From NCBI GenBank assembly GCA_917880885.1, contig OU862931.1, positions 15,418,736-15,482,735 of the forward strand: a DNA stretch of 64,000 nt, written 5' to 3'. Source of the stretch: Limnephilus marmoratus. Lineage: Eukaryota; Arthropoda; Insecta; Trichoptera; Limnephilidae. Below are positions 56,173 through 64,000 of this stretch, one piece after another. The number at the start of each line of letters is the position of its first letter. The stretch's first letter is position 1. The notes below the pieces were generated by a model. That model saw nothing but the letters and a program-made list of their open reading frames with translations. It searched no databases and had not been told where the DNA came from. The translations under genes were made by a program, and so were the position numbers.

Positions 56173-57312
56173 ACCTGAGGTTTTACTCATAAAGTTAAAA
56201 ATAATAATTAATAATTTTAGTTACATCAAATTTCACTCTTTTGTGCTATGCCATCGACTTTATAAATCGTAATTTTGACCTCCTGTTAAATAGATATATT
56301 TTCTTGTACTGTGTTTTTTTTAAGCTGTCAGTTCTGTAAAATAAATACATTAGTATTTGCCTTTATTGTAAACTATGTAACTAGAGGAACCAAAGATATT
56401 CAAATACAAGAGATATGCTATGGTGTCTGCCCGACTGTCGGCGGATTACTTCCTAATGGGAATAGTTTGAAAAAGTAGTTGATTTGACACCAGGAAGCAT
56501 ATCCCACCCGGTAAAAACTCCCGATAGCACTTATATTTCAATATCTTTGAGAGTAACTAAGTCTATGAATAGGTAGAATGGTGTGTAGTAGGTACTCATT
56601 TTTTGGTATTATTGTTATTTGTTTTTAAAGCAATTGCACAAACTTTTTTTTTTTAAATGCCTACTGTTTGCCCTCAAGGTTCGTAGAAAATGCCTTTAAC
56701 AAGGTTGGCTTGTCAACGGGATTGATTGGCTAAAAATTCAGAACCTAACTTGAAGTCCATGTTCCACTGGGATTCTTTTTGAATTAACTACAATACAAGT
56801 GGCAGTGTTTTACTTCAAACTACGTCACGCATTCGAAATTTCGAAAGCAGCCCGATGATTTTTTTTTTTTTTCCAAAAAGGCCCATGTTATCACGAACCT
56901 TGGTTTGTGCCCTTTTTTCCAACAGTTGCATTTAAAAAAATGCCCACACGCATTATGTTGTTATTTCATTTCCAAACTTTTAAAATCCATTTTTATTTTA
57001 CAATTATAATTATATGCTGTATCCTGTATTGTTATTAAATAACATGTTTTCGAAAGTAACCACACAGGGCAATAAAAGCAAACACCTTGATCCTAATTCA
57101 ACCAAAGGCGTAGTGTCATTAATTCTTCCAAAATGAAAAACCAGAGGAGGGGAGACTTCGAATTTTTAAAGTCGCTGCAACTAGTCACTCGTGTGAAAGG
57201 GTCCTAAATAGACACTTCAATCAAAACACAGTGACGCCAACATTAATGGATTATAATATAAAATGTTGTATCAAAAAAAAATTAAAGACAAATATTATCC
57301 AGCCATGTAGAA
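56173..57312. other. Spacer, nothing recognised
   Basis: No exon with splice signals or known repeat. Open frames are short. Confidence 0.4.
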
Positions 57313-57320
57313 GTAATCTC

Positions 57321-57672
57321 GGTAAATATTCGGAACAAACGTCAACGGTTATGTAACGGGATTGTGTATGTTATCTTTACTTTAAAAAACAGCCTATGTT
57401 TTTGAATGGTTTGTCTGGCAAAGCAGGGTTTGTGTAGCGGGCTTGTTTATCAAAAAAAGTGCGTATTAACCGTTGACGTTTGTTCCGAACTGCAAACAGA
57501 GTGATTTGACAGTGTGAAAGCACATTTTCAATTTACGTAAATAAAATTAAAAATGTAACATTTTCAACCTCCCCGAATGCAAATAGTTGTCTTTTACGGT
57601 AATTATGAAGAATCTAAAAGTTTTATCAAAAAAAAGGGTGTAAACCGTTGACGTTTGTTCCGAACAATTACC
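57321..57672. mobile_element. MITE family F copy 2 with exact 8-bp TSD
   Basis: 352 bp, imperfect inverted ends of about 30 bases (GGTAAATATTCGGAACAAAC / GTTCCGAACAATTACC), flanked by GTAATCTC (57313-57320, 57673-57680). Interior includes the TTGAATGGTTTGTCTGGC block found at six other places. Confidence 0.88.
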
Positions 57673-57980
57673 GTAATCTCTTGTGGTTGAGTTACATGCA
57701 TGGTAGACATGATTATTCTGTCATCCCTTGAAGTAGTGGAATTTGCAGATCTCATTGGAATAAGAATATTTTCTTTGCAGAGCCATTTTTGTTACTTACC
57801 TCGAGAGGAAAAGCTAGGAAATACGGTGGCCTCTCAACTTATTAGGTTACCTGGCTTGAAATTGCTGACCAGAAAATGCTTTAAAAAAACTTTGAAGTAA
57901 AGGCAAGGCCGCTATACCCGATACCTATATTTGTCCGCTGGGACACTGCAACAACTTTCTACTAAAAAATTGGTAAATTT

Positions 57981-58671
57981 ATACAAAGCCGGGACCAGCT
58001 CATTTTGGACAAAAATAAATAAATATATACCCCAGTAGAAAGGTAATAATTAGATGTAATTAATTCCGTGAGCGGAAATTGAAAATAATGTATATTATCG
58101 TCAATTTCTTAAATTTAAAAATACGAAAATGTCATTTTTCAATGACTTCCATGTTGTTATCTTTACTTTAAAAAACAGCCTACGTTTTTAAATGGTTTGT
58201 CTGGCTACGCAGGGTTTGTCTAGCGGCTTGTGAATATTATCTTAACTTTAAAAAACAGCCTACGTTTTTAAATGGTTTTCTGGCTACGCAGGGTTTGTCT
58301 AGCGGGCTTGTGTGACAGATCGGCCGCGCCATGTCAGTTTCGAAGACGCGAAGTGAATTTTGATTTTACGCAATTGAAATTTAAAATGCATCATTTTCCG
58401 CCTCCCCCAATGCAAAAAGTTTCCGAAATACGTAATTCTAACAATTATTCAACTTCTGCAAAGTGTTTTTTCGTGAAAAAGTGCATATTACCGCTTTTGC
58501 ACTTTGAAAAATGACATTTTCGTATTTTTAAATTTAAGAAATTAACGATAATATACATTTTTTTCAATTTCCGCTCACGGAATTGATTACATCTAATTAT
58601 TACCTATCTACTGGGGTAAAAATTTATTTTTTTTAGTGTAAAATGAGCTGGTCCCGGTTTAGTATAAAATT
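57981..58671. mobile_element. Foldback element with ~160-bp arms
   Basis: Arms 57981-58141 and 58505-58671 are inverted copies (GGGACCAGCTCATTTT, CGTGAGCGGAAATTGAAAA). The core has two tandem copies of a unit of about 80 bases (AAAAAACAGCCTACGTTTTT, GGCTACGCAGGGTTTGTCTA). The terminal boundary is not certain. Confidence 0.75.
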
Positions 58672-58837
58672 AATAAAAAATTTACTGATGTTCGTTTGTT
58701 TCGGGTGATTTAGTAATTTTACAAAATGAAAATCAAATGACTTCGCTTTTTGTTTATTTCAAATGTTTGCACTTATAAAACTTCGTGTATTCTAATAAAT
58801 CACTAACTCACCAATAATAATTGTTTGCTTATTCAGT

Positions 58838-59010
58838 TTATTGTAAAATCTGACGAACTTCTGAAGGGTGCTTCTTTGTCATGGCAATTGAAATTTTCAG
58901 GTCAGCAATCATCTTGCGACTTTCATTTACGTAAGTGGTCAATGTCATGTTGGATTGAAGGAGATCTTGATGTAAATCCATCAATTTGCCACTGTTGCTC
59001 GATAGCGTCG
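58838..59010 (-). CDS. 81-aa protein gene, exon 2
   Basis: Acceptor (minus) tctgttttag ends at 59011; stop TAA at 58838-58840. The first two bases complete a Ser codon. Confidence 0.65.
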
Positions 59011-59175
59011 CTAAAACAGAAAATAAATCAATGAAAGACACTGGATATTATTTAAAACCAACACCAAAACGTAATCCCCATGACTACAAAACAAAAACAT
59101 ACAGATTCTTTGACCAGTGTCAGTTGCCAAATCTTCTCGTTTAACTTTCATTCGTAGCGCGGATGCAAAACTCAT
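58838..59175 (-). CDS. Small helical protein, 81 aa, two exons (gene span)
   Basis: Exons 59175-59103 (73 nt) and 59010-58838 (173 nt) are joined by a 92-nt intron with gtatgt donor and ttttctgttttag acceptor. The product starts MSFASALRMKVKREDLATDT and continues GQRI-STLSSNSGKLMDLHQDLL, then LTTYVNESRKMIADLKISIA, ending HPSEVRQILQ. The heptad-like Leu/Met pattern suggests a short coiled coil with acidic/basic alternation. The composition recalls small subunits of BLOC-1/BORC-type lysosomal complexes, but I cannot assign it. First ATG used. The compact intron and coherent frame over both exons support a real gene among repeats. Confidence 0.65.
59103..59175 (-). CDS. 81-aa protein gene, exon 1
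   Basis: ATG at 59173-59175 (minus), 24 codons plus one base, then donor gtatgt. Confidence 0.6.
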
Positions 59176-60289
59176 TGTGGAATTAACAGAACAGTTTTAT
59201 GAATTGGTCACTTTTTATTTTATAACTAGTAAGTATTAATCACTTTCAACTTTTACCGGTCACTCAAAATCAAAGTTACAAAAATATACGAACTTGACTT
59301 TTGCACAGATTTCCTCCAATTTGGCGTCACCGCGTGGCGTCTATTTTGCCAGCACTTTTTAGAGTTAAGTAATAGGCAGCGACGAAATTACACCGGTACC
59401 TAGTTATAATACTCGTAAGTTGAAACTTTTTATTATTGCTTTTATCTAAATTTTAGGTGATTCGAAAAGCTTGTTGCTTATAAAAAAAATTAAAAAATAA
59501 TAATAAATATATTTATTATGCTACACTATATCGCTTGGTACCGACAATTGTTAATTTTTAATTTGACACATGAGTTTTGTACCGGCTGAATATCATCTAT
59601 AAAAAATTACCTTTTTTGACGCCTGTGATGGATTAATAATTATTCCTTCATTTTAGCCAGCTTATGTAAAAAAACTCTTGACTTCGTATCAGAAACAGGG
59701 AATTATTTAATTTTTTTATAAATTTTATTTAAAAAATAATTTAATGCATATTAAGTATTTCAAAGGATGTAATAAATTAATCCCAATGAGTTAGAAAAAA
59801 ATTCATTCCGGGAAGAATTTCATTATTAAAAACGTACAATATGATGATAATACCAAATCATAAAAAAATATCATATTTAATTATGTATTCGGTATTGTGT
59901 GTTGTCTTTTAAATTTAGTCTCATTTGTTTAATCTATATTTTACGAACCTACTTAACACAATATATTGACCTCTTTGTTTAAATGCCTAATATCTCCTAT
60001 TATATCGCTTCTTTTTCGTTCAATGCTCTGTTTCTTATGTTTTTTGCAAAAAAATAATAAATGTGTATATGAAATAATAATAATTTACAATTCATCTTCA
60101 TGTAGGGAAGATTTAACCCGGACATAAAGTCATAAAAATATAAATTATAAAAACCTATGAATTAAATACGTAAATTCGTAAATATTATTGTCAATGTGGA
60201 AATTATTATGTCCCCCGACTATTGTTATTGTTCAAGATGTCATAATAAAATAAATAGTAAACATCCTTGCCCTGTACTTTATCGATAGC
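59176..60289. other. AT-rich spacer between divergent genes
   Basis: No element recognised. It separates the minus-strand 81-aa gene from the plus-strand NF-YA start and should hold both promoters. GC-richer patch at 59320-59400. Confidence 0.45.
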
Positions 60290-60411
60290 TGTCCGGGGAG
60301 TGGTAGCCGACAGCACCAATCTTCAACTTGCTCTCGGTTCACAAAAGGCGACTATTGGTCTACAGTTCGTCGACCAATCATTGGAAATCCAGCAGACGAG
60401 AAATATCCAAT
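60290..60411 (+). promoter_or_regulatory. Probable NF-YA promoter/5' exon with five CCAAT motifs
   Basis: CCAAT at 60316-60320, 60374-60378 and 60407-60411, and ATTGG (reverse) at 60354-60358 and 60380-60384. This is far denser than the surrounding AT-rich DNA would give. The last motif is followed directly by GTAAGT (60412-60417), a consensus donor, so this is plausibly the end of a non-coding first exon of the downstream NF-YA gene. Confidence 0.4.
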
Positions 60412-61091
60412 GTAAGTTCATCCTTTGATTTACCGAATTCATTATGTCAATGGCTCAAATGAGCGGGCAAATGAATCTGATTGAATTCGCTGACAAGTTT
60501 TTTTCCTCGAACCTTGACTCTCTCGAACGCAAAGAAGCCATCTTGATGTGTGATGCGCATCTGACGTCGAGATGTTTCCATACTTCATTATTTTTATAGG
60601 TATTTATTTGCTATAACTATAATTATGTTTTAAGCAAATTGCATCAATAACAAACGTACATTGTTGATAAAACTAATTAGTTTCATAACTCGAATTACGT
60701 TGTATTACATTACGCATACCTATAACTTTCAAGGCTTCAAGGAAAACAATTGAAATACAAATAAAAATAGAATCTTCGTTTGCATTTTTAATTTCGATAT
60801 CTTGTCTTTACATACAGCAGTTTGTAAATTTTGGTTTGGTCTGGTCTGGTTTGACACAACCTAAATGTGTTACCTATTGTCATTTTGACATAAGTCCAAG
60901 AAATCAAACAAGTCAGGTTTCAGTGGGTAACCTTTATGAAAATTAGGAAATGTAACTAAAATTAATTGCAGTCGAACTTTTGTTTTGATAAGTAGGATTA
61001 CATCAGCAATAATTGCTCGATAAGGCCGCTACCCGCTATATTTGTGAAGAGGTGAACTTAATTACCTCACAATATATTGTTTAATATTAAC

Positions 61092-61385
61092 TACACAAGG
61101 AGGCCCTGATCGAAATAATTTCCCTCAGGGCCTATTTATCTTTGGGAAAGCTGGTGGCGAGTCTTTTTGAGGAAAGGAAGAAGTGAACCTGAGTCTACAA
61201 GAGACCCATTTTGTAGGAGTGAGGAAACACTGAGGCCGGCAAATCATTCCACAGTCGAGCTGTTGAACGCAGGAATGAGTCACAGTAGCTACCTATTCTC
61301 ATATGACAAATGTCATAGAATGTGGATGAAGCAAGGAGAGGTTGCTAAAATGGAGTTATGGGGTGCAGGGGCGGTCGGTGACTTT
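61092..61385 (-). mobile_element. LINE tail, family L (diverged)
   Basis: GGAGGCCCTGATCGAAATAA then CCCTCAGGGCC and TTTTGAGGAAAGGAAG as in the other tails. The remainder differs and contains ORF2-like GVRKH...FHSRAVERRNESQ-type coding in broken frames. Confidence 0.55.
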
Positions 61386-61763
61386 TTGTAGAAGGGATGC
61401 TGGGATCTTACCTACAACTTATAAAAAGTACAAATCTATGATTAACACCATGAACAAGATGCAATTTCTGACAAAAAGAGTCTAATTAGCTCTGTAAATA
61501 TTTAGCGCTCCGAAGCATTGATTATTACAGAACTAAATAATTTATTGGGTCGTTGAAAAATAAATAAAAATAAATAAAAAATTGATGTGCCTCCTGGGCT
61601 ATCATTTACAAATTTGATGCAGTTTTTTATAAAGTCATCATTACACAGTCGAGAAATGTCTTCTCATGCCAATGGTAGTATTTTCTCAATAAAGATGATG
61701 AAATTATGAATTAAATAGATAACCGAAGGATAACATTAATTAAATTTCAATATTATTCAAACA

Positions 61764-62353
61764 TAGGGTTGCCATCTCTAAAATTTGGCAACCAGGACAA
61801 GACGCATAAAACCCCGGATTTTAGTGCCCAGAATATTCACTCCACGTTGGCATTTTGAGCCGGAATGCAAAAAAAGTACTGTGCAATTTTCATCAATTCC
61901 GAATATAAATTCGCATTTGTTGTTTTAAAAAATTGTAACCAAAGTTGATTTGAATTTAAAAGGTTACCTTGTTCAGGTAGGTTTTGGCAAAAAGCATTTA
62001 AATTCATCCAACTCGTCAATTAATTTTGCGTCGTCAATATCTATGTTATTGTCTTTTAAATGAAGCACAGTGTCTTCAATAAGAGCCCGTTCTGTGTTGT
62101 TATTAATTTTCGGCAAAAACATCCAGTCAAATTTCTCAAATTGTTTTAACGGTTTCATCCATTCTTCAATGTACGTTTGAATTTCCTTGTAGAAATCATG
62201 TATGCATTTTTTAAACTCTTGTTTCGTGTTTTTTTTTGGCTCAAGACTTTAAATTTTTAAACCCGGACTACAAATGAAACCCCGCCCGGACGCTCCCTGG
62301 ACGCCCTCTAAACTAGGACAAATCCGGGGAAACCCGGACGGATGGCAACCCTA
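61764..62353 (-). mobile_element. hAT element remnant, 590 bp
   Basis: Ends TAGGGTTGCCATC and GATGGCAACCCTA with the exact 8-bp duplication TTCAAACA (61756-61763, 62354-62361). Subterminal CCCGGA / TCCGGGGAAACCCGGA pieces. Confidence 0.88.
61837..62200 (-). pseudogene. hAT transposase C-terminal scrap
   Basis: Minus frames read KPLKQFEKFDWMFLP and LWLQFFKTTNANLYSELMKI then AQYFFCIPAQNANVE, the start of the hATC motif (SNAxVE). Frameshifted and truncated at both sides. Confidence 0.65.
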
Positions 62354-62635
62354 TTCAAACAGAACTGTCAAAAATGCACCAAGAAAACTGTTTCAAGGGC
62401 TAATAGCTGGCTTAATAATATTTTTTTGACAAATTCTACTTTCCTGCATTCTTCAGCTTCTTGGCTTTGAAGACTTTCTAGTTGAAGCCATAAGACATTC
62501 GTTTTCTCCATTTATTCCCGCAAATTAAACCATGCTCCGAGATTTCGATCAATGGCATAATACAACATTCTTCCACAAACCAAACTTTAAAAAGCTGCCA
62601 CAGGCCTAAAAAAAATTTCATTATCATATTCCCAT

Positions 62636-62895
62636 TTTTTTTTTTTCATGAGCTCCACACAGGAGGCCCTGAGGAAAATAATTTCCCTCAGGGCCTATGT
62701 CATCTTTGGGGATGCTGTGTGGAGGGTTTTTTTAAGGAAAGGAAGGAGAGGAGAGTTCTGGGAAGGAAAAGGGTTTAAGGGGTGGGTAGGAATCTGGGGT
62801 TCAGTATGTCCTGGTCTTCCGCCTCCAAGACCTAGACAAACCTCACCCCATGAACCCGGGCACCCCTGCTAAATCACCAAACGTAGTGAACCACG
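62636..62895 (-). mobile_element. LINE tail, family L (well preserved palindrome)
   Basis: T-run, then the 33-base palindrome at 62664-62696 (AGGCCCTGAGG / CCCTCAGGGCCT), then the shared block to AAACGTAG. The end at ACCACG is truncated relative to 14144-14496. Confidence 0.7.
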
Positions 62896-63039
62896 TTTAT
62901 CCCTACCTTAAAAGATGAATATTAACATGCTCAACATTATTCCATCATTAACTCAACATTGATAGTTTTGCTGGATACAACGTTATTCTGGGTAAGGGCT
63001 CAATTAATATTACAATAAAGTATGAAAGCTTCTTCTTTG

Positions 63040-63630
63040 TGTGCCGTATCAGGTCCCCCCGACGTTGGCGATCACTCTTGAAAATGTCTCTCTGTCTTGC
63101 GCTGCCCGGAATAGCTCCTCTACACTTCTAATGCCGGTCCACTCTCGTGTATTACGCAGCCAAGACATTTGTCTCCTGTCAGGCCCTCGGCGACCCTCTA
63201 TCTTGCCTTTCAATATTAAATGGAGCAAGTGATACTTCTCCCCTCGAAGTATATGACCCAGATATGAAATTTTCCTGATTTTTATTAATGTAAGCAGTTC
63301 TCTCTCTGCTCTAGCCCGCCTGAGAATTTCTGTGTTGGTGATAATCTCGGTCCATGAGACTTTGAGCATTCTCCGGTGAAGCCACATTTCAAAAGCCTCT
63401 AACCCGTTCACGGTATTTACTTTCAAGGTCCATGTTTCACATCCATAGAGCAAGACCTACCACACATAACATTTTAGCATTCTCTGCCTTAGTTTTAAGC
63501 TGATATTGTCATTGCAGAAGAGGGATTTCATTTTAATGAACGCAGTTCTTGCTGCTTTAATTCTGCATCTAACCTCTACATCTGGGTCACGAGTCTCCGT
63601 GAGACTACTGCCGAGGTATCATTAAGTTAA
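63040..63630 (-). pseudogene. RTE-like LINE ORF2 C-terminus
   Basis: The frame at 63049-63453 reads MLYGCETWTLKVNTVNGLEA, FEMWLHRRMLKVSWTEIITN, ISYLGHILRGEKYHLLHLIL and WLRNTREWTG, the classic tail of RTE/BovB-like endonuclease-reverse transcriptases. Its upstream part (63454-63630) is in other frames with stops. It lies in NF-YA intron 1, 30 bases before the coding exon's splice site. Confidence 0.8.
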
Positions 63631-63661
63631 TTTCATTTTAAATATAATATTTCTTTTTCAG

Positions 63662-63830
63662 AGGTACGATGGAGCACACCACCTTGAGCGGTGATGGGCA
63701 GCAGCAGATTGTACTGTCTCCGCAGCAACTGCAGATGCTGCAGATGAACCAACCCACCCACATGCTGCAGGGCTCGAACGGCCAGCAGATCATGGTACAT
63801 GCCGTGCCCCAGGCGCAGCCCACCATACAG
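63662..63830 (+). CDS. NF-YA: NF-YA, first coding exon (CDS starts at 63669)
   Basis: Acceptor ttctttttcag at 63651-63661; exon from 63662; ATG at 63669-63671; 54 codons to donor CAG|gtctat at 63831, phase 0. Encodes MEHTTLSGDGQQQIVLSPQQ, LQMLQMNQPTHMLQGSNGQQ and IMVHAVPQAQPTIQ. The Gln-rich composition and the GQQIMVHAVPQ...TIQ string match the Q-rich activation domain of nuclear transcription factor Y subunit alpha (vertebrate GQPIMVQAVP). NF-YA binds CCAAT boxes with NF-YB/NF-YC. The DNA-binding region must lie beyond the window, so the call rests on the N-terminus only. Confidence 0.75.
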
Positions 63831-63839
63831 GTCTATACC

Positions 63840-64000
63840 ACTTGACTAGAGTTATTTTTATACTGTTTCACTGGGTAATCTCACCCCAGGGTGGAATTTG
63901 GCCACTTCCAGAAATGCTCTCCATCGCCATTCTCCTGCCGTCCTTCATGTCCTGCTCCGATTTTCTTCCATGCAGTCTATCATCTATATATCCCAGATTG
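63840..64000 (-). pseudogene. LINE scrap at the window edge
   Basis: Minus strand contains AWKKIGAGHEGRQENGDGEH and FWKWPNSTLG, resembling a repeated LINE ORF segment. Degraded. Confidence 0.35.

Overview
The window is nuclear DNA of an arthropod, most probably an insect. It is AT-rich, its genes are split by GT-AG introns, and it is crowded with eukaryotic transposable elements: hAT, pogo/Tigger, mariner, piggyBac-type, Helitron-like, Jockey/CR1- and RTE-type LINEs, tRNA-derived SINEs and a BEL/Pao LTR retrotransposon. CCTAA motifs match the insect-type telomere repeat. I cannot name the species.

Host genes. (1) 7793-16298, + strand: a complete six-exon PDGF/VEGF-family growth factor (Pvf-like, 283 aa). 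It has a signal peptide, a cystine knot whose core is split between exons 4 and 5, and a Cys-rich tail. (2) 49833-53794, - strand: a two-exon gene for a 335-aa protein. I infer an NTF2-like fold interrupted by a long disordered insert. Its single intron holds a stack of nested transposons. (3) 58838-59175, - strand: a two-exon gene for an 81-aa helical protein that I do not recognise. (4) 63669-63830, + strand: the first coding exon of the CCAAT-binding factor NF-YA, with a probable non-coding first exon near 60290-60411 that is itself rich in CCAAT motifs. (5) 45042-45136, + strand: one orphan exon-like stretch.

Layout. 1-7700: LINE fragments, a Helitron-like piece, a SINE pair and a possible core promoter. 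7793-17640: Pvf gene, whose introns carry an inverted SINE pair inside a hAT MITE, a trinucleotide-rich minisatellite and two LINE tails; a near-perfect hairpin lies downstream of the stop. 17680-20530: hAT MITEs, LINE tails and an unusual element with clustered 13-bp motifs. 21001-28161: an apparently intact BEL/Pao element with two identical 383-bp LTRs. 28500-30600: an old LINE split by a foldback element with 8-bp target duplications. 30666-42770: five hAT-type elements or remnants, a split Helitron, a second 13-bp-motif element and an internally deleted mariner. 43900-49000: small Helitrons, a hAT MITE and an RTE LINE. 49833-59175: two genes embedded in pogo, piggyBac-type and foldback elements. 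60290-64000: start of NF-YA with a hAT remnant and LINE pieces in its first intron.

There is no operon-like organisation. The genes appear unrelated in function, and most of the sequence is mobile-element debris. Many insertions still show exact 8-bp or TTAA target duplications, so several are probably fairly young.
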